Source: Bacteroidia bacterium | GTDB lineage: Bacteria; Bacteroidota; Bacteroidia; B-17B0; Aurantibacillaceae | NCBI GenBank assembly: GCA_016787445.1 | Contig: JAEUTQ010000012.1 | Location: 62,001-126,000, forward strand | Length of the DNA stretch: 64,000 nucleotides | Direction: 5' to 3' | Made by a program: the position numbers and the translations under genes | Shown: piece by piece, positions 7,851 through 17,101 of the stretch | Position numbering within the stretch: the first letter of the stretch is position 1 | How the letters are laid out: every line of letters begins with the position of its first letter | Notes under the pieces: generated by a model | The model's input: only the letters and a program-made list of their open reading frames with translations | The model's database searches: none | Told to the model about the DNA's origin: nothing

Positions 7851-9629
7851 ATGGCATTTAAGTTTACAATCGGTAGAAAAATAGGCACTGGCTTCGGTAC
7901 GTTAATTGCATTAACGGTTGTTGCCTTTCTGCTCACTCTTTTTACATTAACTGAAAGTAAGACTAAAACCGAAACGGTAGTTGGACAAGTGGCTCCGTCT
8001 GTTGCTGCATTGAAGGAATTCAACTTTATGTTGCAGCGTTCACAAACGTTAATATCCAAATGGTACTATAGTAAAAATGTAAACGATGAAGGTCGTGAAG
8101 AGTTAAAGCGATTAATAACGCATGATTACTCCAATAAAAAGGCCACTATTCGTGAGTTTTCAAAAACGTGGAATAAGGATGAAATAAGATCTTGGAGTGA
8201 AATAAAAGACAAAACAGAAGCTTTGTTTTTTACCTATCAACAAGATATTATGGCGCCCCTAAATTCATTGGAAGCTTACGAAGACGCATCCATATATTTT
8301 ATTGCGCAAGATGCTTTAGATGCAGCCGAAAAGGATTTATTAATACTGTATGATAAATTAAATAAGCTTATCGAAGAGAAACAAAAAGGAGCAGAGGATA
8401 CCGCTGACCAAATGTTCTCTTCATTTAACTTCTTAGAACGCTTTGTAAAGTACATTGGTTTTGCATTAGTGTTTGGTGGAATTTTAGTAGCATTATTTAC
8501 CGTTCGTTCAATCGTAAAACCAGTACAGCAACTGAAGAAAATGCTCTTATCCATGGGTCTCGGTATTTTACCAAAAGAGCGTATCGAATACCGTACGGAT
8601 GAAATCGGTGAAATGGGAACTGCTCTTAATAATCTCATTGAGTCGATGGAACGTACCACCGAATTCGCTAAACAAACGGGTGCCGGTAATTTTGATGCTT
8701 ATTACAAACCTCTAAGTGAATACGACAGTTTAGGGCAAGCGCTTGTGAAAATGCGTGATGACTTAGCGGAAAACGAGCGTTCACTCGAGCAAAAAGTGAT
8801 TGAACGTACTGAGGAAGTTGTTCGTCAGAAGGAAGAAATTGAGAACAAAAATCAGGAGTTGGAAAGTCTTTATAAGCAGGTAACCGATAGTATTCATTAC
8901 GCAAAACGTATCCAGGAAGCTATTTTACCACCTGATAAATTAATTCAAAAGCATTTACCAAATTCTTTTGTGCTATATAAGCCAAAGGATATCGTTTCCG
9001 GTGATTTTTACTGGATGGATACCAAGAACGATGATGTATATTTTGCGGCTGTTGATTGTACAGGTCATGGTGTGCCGGGTGCATTTATGAGTTTGGTAGG
9101 TTCTAACTTATTAAAGGATGCTTTTAATAATCCTTCTTTAACTTCTCCTTCACAAATAATGGATAAATTGAATGAAGGGGTTGCGAGTACCTTACATGTT
9201 GGACAAGGAGAAAAGGATGCGAAAGATGGTATGGATATGACCTTGTGCTCCATCAATTATAAAAAAATGGAATTGCAATTTGCGGCTGCGTTTAATCCAC
9301 TTTATATCATACGCGACGGACAGCTCATTCAGCATAAAGCCGATAAATTCCCTGTTGGCGCTTTTATAGGTGAGCCTAGAAAGTTTACTAATAATACAGT
9401 TCAGCTTCAAAAAGGCGATGTGGTTTATATCTTTTCCGATGGATATGCCGATCAGTTTGGTGGGCCAAAAGGAAAGAAATTCATGGCCGGAACATTCCGT
9501 AATTTACTTCTGGAAATCAGTTCTATGCCTCCGGCAGAACAGAAGAAATATCTTGATAACACCATCGAGTCATGGCGCGGTCCGCTCGAACAAGTCGACG
9601 ATATCCTCATTATTGGGGTTAAAATCTAA
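7851..9629 (+). CDS. Membrane HAMP-SpoIIE (PP2C-like) serine phosphatase
   Basis: 592 residues. An N-terminal transmembrane helix (about 12-33), a helical extracytoplasmic region of about 160 residues and a second helix (about 200-220) are followed by a HAMP linker. A long coiled coil (about 305-350) leads into a C-terminal SpoIIE/RsbU phosphatase domain (about 355-592). The metal-binding motifs are present: SGDFYWMD, DCTGHGVPGAFMSLVG, and FSDGYADQFGG near the end. Such proteins dephosphorylate anti-anti-sigma (STAS) proteins or other Ser/Thr-phosphorylated regulators; no STAS protein is encoded in the window. The YfiR-like and TPR proteins upstream are candidate periplasmic regulators of the sensor region. 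Confidence 0.9.
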   Translation: MAFKFTIGRKIGTGFGTLIALTVVAFLLTLFTLTESKTKTETVVGQVAPSVAALKEFNFMLQRSQTLISKWYYSKNVNDEGREELKRLITHDYSNKKATIREFSKTWNKDEIRSWSEIKDKTEALFFTYQQDIMAPLNSLEAYEDASIYFIAQDALDAAEKDLLILYDKLNKLIEEKQKGAEDTADQMFSSFNFLERFVKYIGFALVFGGILVALFTVRSIVKPVQQLKKMLLSMGLGILPKERIEYRTDEIGEMGTALNNLIESMERTTEFAKQTGAGNFDAYYKPLSEYDSLGQALVKMRDDLAENERSLEQKVIERTEEVVRQKEEIENKNQELESLYKQVTDSIHYAKRIQEAILPPDKLIQKHLPNSFVLYKPKDIVSGDFYWMDTKNDDVYFAAVDCTGHGVPGAFMSLVGSNLLKDAFNNPSLTSPSQIMDKLNEGVASTLHVGQGEKDAKDGMDMTLCSINYKKMELQFAAAFNPLYIIRDGQLIQHKADKFPVGAFIGEPRKFTNNTVQLQKGDVVYIFSDGYADQFGGPKGKKFMAGTFRNLLLEISSMPPAEQKKYLDNTIESWRGPLEQVDDILIIGVKI

Positions 9630-9648
9630 TTATTTATTGGTAAATAAC

Positions 9649-9679
9649 TTTGCATAAAAGCAGATATAAGTTATTTTTG
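9649..9679 (+). promoter_or_regulatory. Consensus Bacteroidota promoter of the E2 gene
   Basis: TTTG (9649-9652), 19 nt, then TATTTTTG (9672-9679). Both boxes and the spacing match the Bacteroidota consensus. The ATG follows 21 nt after the -7 box. Confidence 0.75.
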
Positions 9680-9700
9680 CGTCTCTTATAACAATACAAA

Positions 9701-11041
9701 ATGGCTCAGTTTGATTTAATTATGCCCAAGATGGGTGAGAGTGTTGCAGAAGCGACGATTATTAAATGGACAAAAAACGAAGGTGATAAAATTAAAACTG
9801 ACGAAACAGTTTTAGAAATCGCTACCGATAAAGTGGACAGTGAAATTCCTTCGCCATTTGAAGGTGTATTGGTTAAAAAATTATTTAAAGAAGGTGATGT
9901 AGTTCAAGTAGGGGCTGTAATTGCTCATATTTCTTCTGATGCTGCAGCCGGAACTTCAACTACTTCAACAGCTCCTGTTGCTGAGACAAAAACCGCTGCT
10001 GTGATTGAAACAAAGAGCGCAACGGCAACTGTTGCTTCCGCTAATGTTGATTTCAGTAAATCGGATAAATTTTATTCTCCATTAGTGAAAAATATCGCTA
10101 AGGAAGAAGGAATTTCATTGGAAGAATTAGATAACATTAAAGGAACAGGACAAGACGGAAGAGTAACTAAAGCAGATATTTTAGCTTATTTACCTAACCG
10201 TAACAAGCAAGCTGCTCCGGCTCAAAAAACTGCTACTACTACCACTACTACCAGCGAAACTTCAAAATCAGTTTCAGTTGGTGATAACGCTATTATTGTT
10301 AATCGTCCTGCTGTTTCAGTAGGCGCCGGTGATGAGATCATCGAAATGGATCGCATGCGTAAAATAATTGCCGATAACATGGTAATTAGTAAGCATGTTT
10401 CTCCACACGTAACTTCATATGTAGAAGCGGATGTAACAAATTTGGTATTATGGAGAGATAAAGCGAAGAAAGAATTTGAAAAGCGTGAAGGCGAAAAGTT
10501 AACGTTCACTCCGTTATTTATTGAGGCTGTAGCTAAAGCTATTAAAGACTTCCCAATGATTAACGTATCCGTTGATCAAACCGGAACCAAAATCATTAAG
10601 CGTAAGAATATTAATATTGGTATGGCAGCTGCTTTACCAACCGGTAACTTAATTGTGCCTGTTATTAAAAATGCGGATGAGAAAAATTTAATCGGCATTA
10701 CCAAAGCGGTGAACGATTTAGCAACACGTGCTCGCGCCAATAAATTACAACCCGACGAAATTCAAGGCGGTACTTTTACTTTAACCAATGTAGGAAACTT
10801 CGGTAACGTAATGGGAACTCCAATTATTCTTCAACCTCAGGTGGCTATTATGGCCGTTGGAACAATTAAAAAGAAACCGGCAGTTATTGAAACGCCTCAA
10901 GGTGATATGATTGGTGTTCGTCACTTTATGTTCTTATCACTTTCTTACGATCACCGCGTGGTAGACGGTTCTTTAGGCGGAAGCTTCTTACGTAAAGTAG
11001 CTGATTACCTTGAGACTTGGGATACCACTCGCTCAATCTAA
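9701..11041 (+). CDS. 2-oxo acid dehydrogenase E2 (dihydrolipoyl acyltransferase)
   Basis: 446 residues forming the core of a 2-oxoacid dehydrogenase complex. An N-terminal lipoyl domain (about 1-80) carries the lipoylated lysine in EIATDKVDSEIP (K44). An Ala/Thr-rich linker follows, then a peripheral-subunit-binding domain (about 125-165, FYSPLVKNIAKEEGI to GRVTKADILAYL) and the catalytic domain with DHRVVDG near the C terminus. In Bacteroidota, proteins of this pattern usually serve branched-chain 2-oxoacid or pyruvate dehydrogenase; I cannot decide between them. E1 and E3 genes are not adjacent. It has its own promoter and a strong terminator, so it is probably monocistronic. Confidence 0.93.
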   Translation: MAQFDLIMPKMGESVAEATIIKWTKNEGDKIKTDETVLEIATDKVDSEIPSPFEGVLVKKLFKEGDVVQVGAVIAHISSDAAAGTSTTSTAPVAETKTAAVIETKSATATVASANVDFSKSDKFYSPLVKNIAKEEGISLEELDNIKGTGQDGRVTKADILAYLPNRNKQAAPAQKTATTTTTTSETSKSVSVGDNAIIVNRPAVSVGAGDEIIEMDRMRKIIADNMVISKHVSPHVTSYVEADVTNLVLWRDKAKKEFEKREGEKLTFTPLFIEAVAKAIKDFPMINVSVDQTGTKIIKRKNINIGMAAALPTGNLIVPVIKNADEKNLIGITKAVNDLATRARANKLQPDEIQGGTFTLTNVGNFGNVMGTPIILQPQVAIMAVGTIKKKPAVIETPQGDMIGVRHFMFLSLSYDHRVVDGSLGGSFLRKVADYLETWDTTRSI

Positions 11042-11063
11042 AGCAAAATCTTACTAAATAGAT

Positions 11064-11087
11064 AAAGCCCGTTTATTAACGGGCTTT
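11064..11087 (+). terminator. Rho-independent terminator after the E2 gene
   Basis: Perfect 10-bp stem (AAAGCCCGTT / AACGGGCTTT) with a 4-nt loop, followed by a T-rich stretch, 22 nt after the E2 stop. Confidence 0.9.
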
Positions 11088-11144
11088 TGTTTGTATTATT
11101 CTCAGGTTCAACGGCAAAAAGCTAGTTTTTGTCTATTATTTGAA

Positions 11145-11152
11145 TAATTTTG
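11145..11152 (+). promoter_or_regulatory. Putative -7 box (TAATTTTG) of the PorE-like gene
   Basis: TAATTTTG matches the Bacteroidota -7 element and ends 20 nt before the ATG. The upstream TTTG (11128-11131) is too close (13 nt) for a good -33 element. Confidence 0.4.
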
Positions 11153-11172
11153 CTCTCTTAAAAAGGTAAAAA

Positions 11173-13755
11173 ATGAAGAAACTTCTAGGGCTTATTCTGT
11201 TCCTTGTCGCAAATTTTGCACAGGCACAAATTGCAAATGGAACCTACGCTCAATATTTTAAAGAAGGTAATTATTTAATGCTGGAAGAAAACTACGGACT
11301 GGCATTGAAAAATTATTTATCCGCTTATGAGTTAGATTCGTCTTCAGCGAATATTAATTATAATGTTGGGGTGTGTTATTTAAAATCACCAACTAAAAAA
11401 GCGGATGCGGAAGCGAAATTAGTAAAAGCGGTTGCTAATGTGGCTAAGAATTACCGAATGGATGATCCTACAGAAAAAAGCGCTCCTCCTTTAGCTTATT
11501 TCTATTACGCACAAGCTTTACATATCAATTATAAATTCGATGAAGCAATAGCAAATTATGCAAAATTTGAAAAATATGTTGAGGGTGATAAACAATGGAA
11601 AAAGGAAATCGAATATTATAAACGTCAGGCTAATTACGCTAAGGAACAAATTGCAACACCTATTAACGTACAAATTACAAATTTGGGTGACAGCATTAAT
11701 GGCGAATATCCTGATTTTTCACCTGTATTAAGTGCGGATGAAAGAACAATTATTTATACAACACGTCGCCCAAATAGTACCGGACAAGAAAAAACACCTG
11801 ATGGACAATTCTTCGAAGATTTAGTTGTATCGTATAAAGATGATAACGGTAAATGGAGTTCCCCAAAACCTTTAAGCGATTATGTAAACACCAACGGTCA
11901 TGAAGCTTCTGTAGCCTTGAGTGCTGATGGTCAAACTTTAATTGTGTTTAAAGATGATGGTGGTAATGGAAATATTTATTACTCACAGTGGGATGGAAAA
12001 ACCTGGGGTGGATTGCAAGATTTCGGATCTGATATTAATACTAAAAATTGGGAACCGCATGCGTGTCTTAATGTAGATGGATCGGTATTATACTTTACTT
12101 CTGATCGTCCGGGCGGATTTGGTGGACGCGATATTTATCGTTGTGTGAAATTGCCGAATGGTAAATGGAGTAAAGCTTTAAACTTAGGAGCAAGCATCAA
12201 TACAGAATATGATGAGGATTCTCCATTTATGCACCCTGATGGTAAAACTTTTTTCTTCGCATCCAAAGGTCATAAATCAATGGGTGGATTTGATTTAATG
12301 TTTTGTTTAGTTGACGAGAACGGAAAATTTTCGGAATCATTTAATTTAGGACATCCGATTAATACACCAGACGATGACGTATTTTATACTACATCACCGG
12401 ATGGACGTCGCGCGTATTTCTCATCCGCAAAAGATGGAGGATATGGTGAAAAAGATATTTACATGATATCTATTCAAGGTGTAGGTGAAAAACAATTAGC
12501 TTTATTTAAAGGACAAATTGTGCCTGCTGAAGGCGAAACTTTACCTGAAGATTTAGTTATTGTGGTAACGGATAAATTAACCGGTGAAAATATCGGAACC
12601 TATAAACCAAAAATGGCAAATGGTACTTTCGCGGTTATTTTGCCGCCCGGTAAGGAATATAACTTCTCATATCAAGCACCAAAAGGAGAAGAGTTTTATA
12701 ACGAAGATATTTATGTAACCAACGAATTAACTTATCAAGAGATCAAACGTGAAGTAAATCTTGAACCGGTTAAATTACTTGGTAAAATTAAAGTTCGCGA
12801 TAAGGGTATTTTATTAAATACAATTGTATTGAATAATGCGAAAGAGAAAAAAGGTGTAGAAGGAGCAACTATTACTGTGAAGGATAAGGATGGCAAAACG
12901 CAGACTTACACAACCAATGATAAAGGAAAGAAAGATGGAATCATTTTACAACCGGATAATAATTATACGATTGTAACAGAATTCGGCGGAAAGAAAACGG
13001 AAGCTACCGTAAGTACTAAAGGCATCAAAGGGAACAAAACAGTATCTCAGATTTTATACCTCGACGGCAAAACAAAAACATCTGCTTACGCACTTAGTTT
13101 AGATGTAGTAGTTTATAAAAGTGAAAGCGACAAAACGCCTGTTGCAAACGCTAATATTATTTTAGTTGGTAACGATAACAGTAAGTATGAAGGTACAACC
13201 AACGAGAAAGGTGAATTAACCGGAATTGCTTTAGAAACAGATGTGAATTACAATTTAACCGCTAAATCAGGCGATGCTACTTCTGAGAAAAGTTTATTTA
13301 CAACCAATAACACTAAAGCTAATAAAGTTTACAAGAAAACCTTATTCTTAGAAGGAGCTCCAGTAGCTACAAAGCCATTTACTGTAAATAAATACGAATA
13401 CTACTTCACTTACAATAAAAATAAACTGGATTCTGCACAAGAGGTATGGGATGGCTTTATTAATAAATTAGTAATGGTATCGAAAAAGAAAACGGTGACT
13501 GTTGCTATTGAAGCAAGTGCTTCGAAAGTACCTACCATGATTTCATTTAAAAACAATAAAGAACTTGCCGCTAGCAGAGCTGCAAGAACAAAAGAGAAAA
13601 TCATTGAGGCTGTAGAAGCTCGTGGTGGAAATGTTAAGCGTTTAAAGTTCACACTACATTCTTCAGTTGGCGGACCGGCATGGCATAACGACCATATTGA
13701 ACGCCGACAGGTCTTCGAAAAATACCAATACGTAAAAGCACGAATTGTTCAATAA
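11173..13755 (+). CDS. PorE-like envelope protein: TPR, PD40 propeller, carboxypeptidase-like domains, OmpA-like C terminus
   Basis: 860 residues with a signal peptide (about 1-18). TPR-like helices fill about 20-150. A PD40/WD40-like propeller (about 180-430) shows repeated blades such as DGSVLYFTSDRPGGFGGRDIY and DGKTFFFASKGHKSMGGFDLM. Two beta-sandwich carboxypeptidase-regulatory-like segments follow, then a C-terminal region (about 735-860) resembling an OmpA domain (KELAASRAARTKEKI). This order matches PorE of the type IX secretion system, which tethers the machine to peptidoglycan. The OmpA end is divergent: the usual peptidoglycan-contacting motif is replaced by IERRQVFEKYQYVKARI. It could be a paralog rather than the main PorE. 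Confidence 0.75.
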   Translation: MKKLLGLILFLVANFAQAQIANGTYAQYFKEGNYLMLEENYGLALKNYLSAYELDSSSANINYNVGVCYLKSPTKKADAEAKLVKAVANVAKNYRMDDPTEKSAPPLAYFYYAQALHINYKFDEAIANYAKFEKYVEGDKQWKKEIEYYKRQANYAKEQIATPINVQITNLGDSINGEYPDFSPVLSADERTIIYTTRRPNSTGQEKTPDGQFFEDLVVSYKDDNGKWSSPKPLSDYVNTNGHEASVALSADGQTLIVFKDDGGNGNIYYSQWDGKTWGGLQDFGSDINTKNWEPHACLNVDGSVLYFTSDRPGGFGGRDIYRCVKLPNGKWSKALNLGASINTEYDEDSPFMHPDGKTFFFASKGHKSMGGFDLMFCLVDENGKFSESFNLGHPINTPDDDVFYTTSPDGRRAYFSSAKDGGYGEKDIYMISIQGVGEKQLALFKGQIVPAEGETLPEDLVIVVTDKLTGENIGTYKPKMANGTFAVILPPGKEYNFSYQAPKGEEFYNEDIYVTNELTYQEIKREVNLEPVKLLGKIKVRDKGILLNTIVLNNAKEKKGVEGATITVKDKDGKTQTYTTNDKGKKDGIILQPDNNYTIVTEFGGKKTEATVSTKGIKGNKTVSQILYLDGKTKTSAYALSLDVVVYKSESDKTPVANANIILVGNDNSKYEGTTNEKGELTGIALETDVNYNLTAKSGDATSEKSLFTTNNTKANKVYKKTLFLEGAPVATKPFTVNKYEYYFTYNKNKLDSAQEVWDGFINKLVMVSKKKTVTVAIEASASKVPTMISFKNNKELAASRAARTKEKIIEAVEARGGNVKRLKFTLHSSVGGPAWHNDHIERRQVFEKYQYVKARIVQ

Positions 13756-13760
13756 ATAAG

Positions 13761-13786
13761 CACCCCGGTTTAGCCGGGGTGTTTTG
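13761..13786 (+). terminator. Rho-independent terminator after the PorE-like gene
   Basis: 8-bp GC-rich stem (CACCCCGG / CCGGGGTG) with a 5-nt loop, followed by T-rich sequence, 5 nt after the stop. Confidence 0.88.
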
Positions 13787-13871
13787 TTTTACGAAAGGCA
13801 GTGAGCTGTAGCCACTTCTTGTTACTAACAATGGTTTTATTTTCGCTGGGGTATTGCTAACTTTGAGTACT

Positions 13872-14603
13872 ATGGGCGAAAGGATTTGGTATAAAGACTG
13901 GTTTAACTCTCCGTATTATCATGTTTTATATAAAAATAGAGATGATAAAGAAGCCGCCGCATTTATTAGTCAGCTCATTGAAAATCTTCACATAAATTCA
14001 ACTCACAAAGTTTGGGATTTGGCCTGCGGAAAAGGTAGGCATTCGGTTTACCTTAATTCAAAGGGTATTCAGGTTATTGGTACCGATTTGGCCGAAAACA
14101 GTATTGAAGAAGCTTTAAAATCGGCGAATGAAAGACTTGAGTTTTTTGTGCACGATATGCGTACACCTTTCCGGATTAATTATTTCGATTTTGTATTTAA
14201 TCTTTTTACCAGTATCGGTTATTTCGATAGATCCCAAGATACATACAAAGTTTTTCAAAATGTTGCACAGGCTTTAAAACCGGATGGATGCTTTGTTCTT
14301 GATTTCTTTAATTGCAAAAAAGTAACAGATTGTTTGATTCCTCATGAAATTAAAACGATTGAAGGAATCCGTTTCGAAATCTTTAAAAAAGTAGAAGATG
14401 GAAAAATAGTCAAGCGAATTGAGTTTGACGATAAAGGCGAAACTTACTTTTTTGAGGAGAAAGTGGCACTGTTGAACAAGGAAAACTTCACCGATATGGC
14501 CGTAAAAGCCGGACTGAGTTTGCAGAATGTTTTTGGGGATTATCATTTAAATTCTTTTGACGCAGATACATCCGAGCGTTTAATTTTAATATTTAAAAAG
14601 TAA
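13872..14603 (+). CDS. Class I SAM-dependent methyltransferase
   Basis: About 243 residues from the chosen start. The SAM-binding motif I is VWDLACGKGRHSVYL, with an acidic motif II (VIGTDLAENSIEEA) and later strands of a Rossmann-type methyltransferase. The substrate is unknown. The open frame extends upstream to a TTG at 13854, but ATG at 13872 (MGERIWYKDWFNSPYYHVLY) gives the usual N terminus of this Bacteroidota family and is preferred. The stop is immediately followed by the priA ATG, so the two are translationally linked. Confidence 0.85.
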   Translation: MGERIWYKDWFNSPYYHVLYKNRDDKEAAAFISQLIENLHINSTHKVWDLACGKGRHSVYLNSKGIQVIGTDLAENSIEEALKSANERLEFFVHDMRTPFRINYFDFVFNLFTSIGYFDRSQDTYKVFQNVAQALKPDGCFVLDFFNCKKVTDCLIPHEIKTIEGIRFEIFKKVEDGKIVKRIEFDDKGETYFFEEKVALLNKENFTDMAVKAGLSLQNVFGDYHLNSFDADTSERLILIFKK

Positions 14604-17096
14604 ATGGCAGCACGTACCGATTTGTTTGTGGATGTGATTGTGCCTTTGGCTTTACCCCAAAAGTACACCTATCGCGTGCCTCAGGAGTTTAATGATGAGG
14701 TGCGAATAGGTAAGCGTGCGCTTGTGCAATTTGGTAAATCAAAATTTTATTCAGCTATTATTCATAACGTACATTCTCAGGCTCCCACTGCTTATACGGC
14801 TAAATACATTGATTCAGTCATTGATGAAAAGCCCATTGTTACCGAAAAGCAATTGAAGATGTGGGATTGGATGAGCTTCTATTACATGTGTGGGCCCGGT
14901 GAAGTAATGAATGCTGCTTTACCTTCTTCTTTGAAATTGAGCAGTGTTTCTAATATTCAGCTAAACCCCGATTTTAATCTCGAAGAATGCGAACACGATT
15001 TCTTTAATGAGCGGGAACATTCCGTAATAGATGCCTTGTTAGCCAAAGAAACATTGAGCTTCGATGACGTGGCTTCTATTCTTAAAGTCAAAACACCACA
15101 CGGATTAATTAATAGTTTAATTAAAAAGGGAGTTGTTTTGGTGTATGAAGAAGTAAAAGATAAATACAAACCTAAGTTATTAAGCTTTGTAAAGCTTAAT
15201 GAAACCTATAAAGACGAAAATAAACTCAGGGATCTTTTAAATTCATTGGAAAAAAAGGCATTCAAACAAGCTGAGGTTTTATTATTGTTTTTACATCTCT
15301 CAAAAACGGATGAGGTAAAAAACAACGAATGGGTAAAAAAAGCAGATTTACTGGCAAGGTTCGATAACAGTCCGGTGAATGCACTCATTAAAAAAGAAAT
15401 TTTAGAGGAGCAGCAATTTGAAGTTGGACGCTTAATGCACCATCATTCAGAAACCTATAAAAAGGAACTAAGTGCAGGACAACAATTAGCATTAAATAAA
15501 GTTAAGGAGAGTTTTGATCAGCATCAGGTAAGTTTATTACATGGCGTCACCGGAAGCGGTAAAACAGAAATTTACGCCAAGCTTATTGAAGAAACCATCG
15601 CAGGCGGTAAACAGGTGTTGTACTTATTACCCGAAATAGCATTAACAACGCAACTTATAACACGTATGCGGGCTTATTTCGGTGATAAGGTAGGCGTGTA
15701 TCACAGTAAATTCAGCGAGAACGAGCGTGTTGAAATATGGAATGCAGTTTTAAATAGTCCTGAGAATGAAAATCAGCACTACAGTGTTGTAATGGGAGCG
15801 CGTTCGGCATTGTTTTTACCCTTTAGAAATTTAGGATTGATAATTATTGATGAAGAACACGATTACTCTTTTAAACAACAGGATCCGTCACCACGTTACC
15901 ATGCGCGCGATACCGCCATCTATTTAGCCACGCTGCATAATTGTAAAGTGTTGTTAGGCTCAGCAACGCCTTCCATGGAATCGTATCAAAATGCTTTAAC
16001 CGGTAAATATGGTTTTATAGAGTTGGCAGAGCGCTTTCATCATAATGTGGCTAACGATACCATTATTTGTGATATCAAACAGATGGAGTATGAGCATCAA
16101 AAGAAATCTATTCTAACGCCGCCATTGCATGCTGCCATCAAACAAGCTTTACATAACAAAGAACAAATTATTTTATTTCAGAATCGTCGGGGTTTTGCCC
16201 CTTATACAGAATGTACCGCTTGTGGCTGGGTGCCGCATTGTACCCAATGTGATGTCGCTTTAATTTATCACAAGCACTCTAATAAACTCATGTGCCATTA
16301 TTGCGGATACACCATTGCCCCTCCATCTTCTTGCGGTGCATGCGGACATAACGATTTGCGATATAAAGGGTATGGTACCGAAAAAATAGAGGAAGATATT
16401 GAGATAATGTTTCCGGAGGCTAAAGTGGGACGGATGGATTTGGATACGACGCGAAGCAAACATGCCTACAAGCAAATCATTGATGATTTTGAAGAACGGC
16501 ACATCGATATTTTAATTGGTACGCAAATGGTAACCAAAGGCCTCGATTTTGATCATGTAAGTGTGGTTGGGATTTTAAATGCCGATAGCTTATTGAGTTT
16601 TCCGGATTTCCGTTCTCACGAAAGAGCGTATCAGTTAATTACCCAGGTAAGTGGCAGGGCAGGGCGTAAGCATAAGCATGGAAAGGTTTATATTCAAACC
16701 ATTCAGCCAACACACCCGGTGTTGCAATATGTATTGAACGGCGATATGCGCCTGTTTTATAATAACCAATTGATGGAAAGGAAAAATTACCATTATCCTC
16801 CATTCAGTCGTTTAATTGAATTAAATGTGGTAAGTAAGGATGTGAATCTTGTCAATAACATCAGCACCGAATTGGCTAAGCGATTAAAAAGTTTTTTTGG
16901 AAAAGATTTGTTAGGACCGCAATTTCCATTGGTGAGTAAAATAAAGAACAATTACTATAAGCGAATCATTTTAAAAGTAGATAAAGCTAGTCCGCCAAAC
17001 CAAATTCGTCAAATGCTGCATAATGAAATCAATAATCTGCATTTGTATTATCGTAACGAAAAATTCTGGGTGCAAGTGGATGTAGATCCGTTTTGA
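14604..17096 (+). CDS. priA: Primosomal replication-restart helicase PriA
   Basis: 830 residues. The N-terminal 3'BD/winged-helix part (about 1-280) is followed by a superfamily 2 helicase core with Walker A GVTGSGKTEIY, the DEEHD Walker B box, LGSATPSMES, and the late motifs GTQMVTKGLDFDHV and QVSGRAGR. Between the lobes is the zinc-binding cysteine cluster CTACGWVPHCTQCD...CHYCGYT...CGACG. PriA reloads the replicative helicase at stalled forks. All key motifs are intact and length is normal. It starts at the base after the methyltransferase stop. Confidence 0.97.
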   Translation: MAARTDLFVDVIVPLALPQKYTYRVPQEFNDEVRIGKRALVQFGKSKFYSAIIHNVHSQAPTAYTAKYIDSVIDEKPIVTEKQLKMWDWMSFYYMCGPGEVMNAALPSSLKLSSVSNIQLNPDFNLEECEHDFFNEREHSVIDALLAKETLSFDDVASILKVKTPHGLINSLIKKGVVLVYEEVKDKYKPKLLSFVKLNETYKDENKLRDLLNSLEKKAFKQAEVLLLFLHLSKTDEVKNNEWVKKADLLARFDNSPVNALIKKEILEEQQFEVGRLMHHHSETYKKELSAGQQLALNKVKESFDQHQVSLLHGVTGSGKTEIYAKLIEETIAGGKQVLYLLPEIALTTQLITRMRAYFGDKVGVYHSKFSENERVEIWNAVLNSPENENQHYSVVMGARSALFLPFRNLGLIIIDEEHDYSFKQQDPSPRYHARDTAIYLATLHNCKVLLGSATPSMESYQNALTGKYGFIELAERFHHNVANDTIICDIKQMEYEHQKKSILTPPLHAAIKQALHNKEQIILFQNRRGFAPYTECTACGWVPHCTQCDVALIYHKHSNKLMCHYCGYTIAPPSSCGACGHNDLRYKGYGTEKIEEDIEIMFPEAKVGRMDLDTTRSKHAYKQIIDDFEERHIDILIGTQMVTKGLDFDHVSVVGILNADSLLSFPDFRSHERAYQLITQVSGRAGRKHKHGKVYIQTIQPTHPVLQYVLNGDMRLFYNNQLMERKNYHYPPFSRLIELNVVSKDVNLVNNISTELAKRLKSFFGKDLLGPQFPLVSKIKNNYYKRIILKVDKASPPNQIRQMLHNEINNLHLYYRNEKFWVQVDVDPF

Positions 17097-17101
17097 TTTA
17101 A

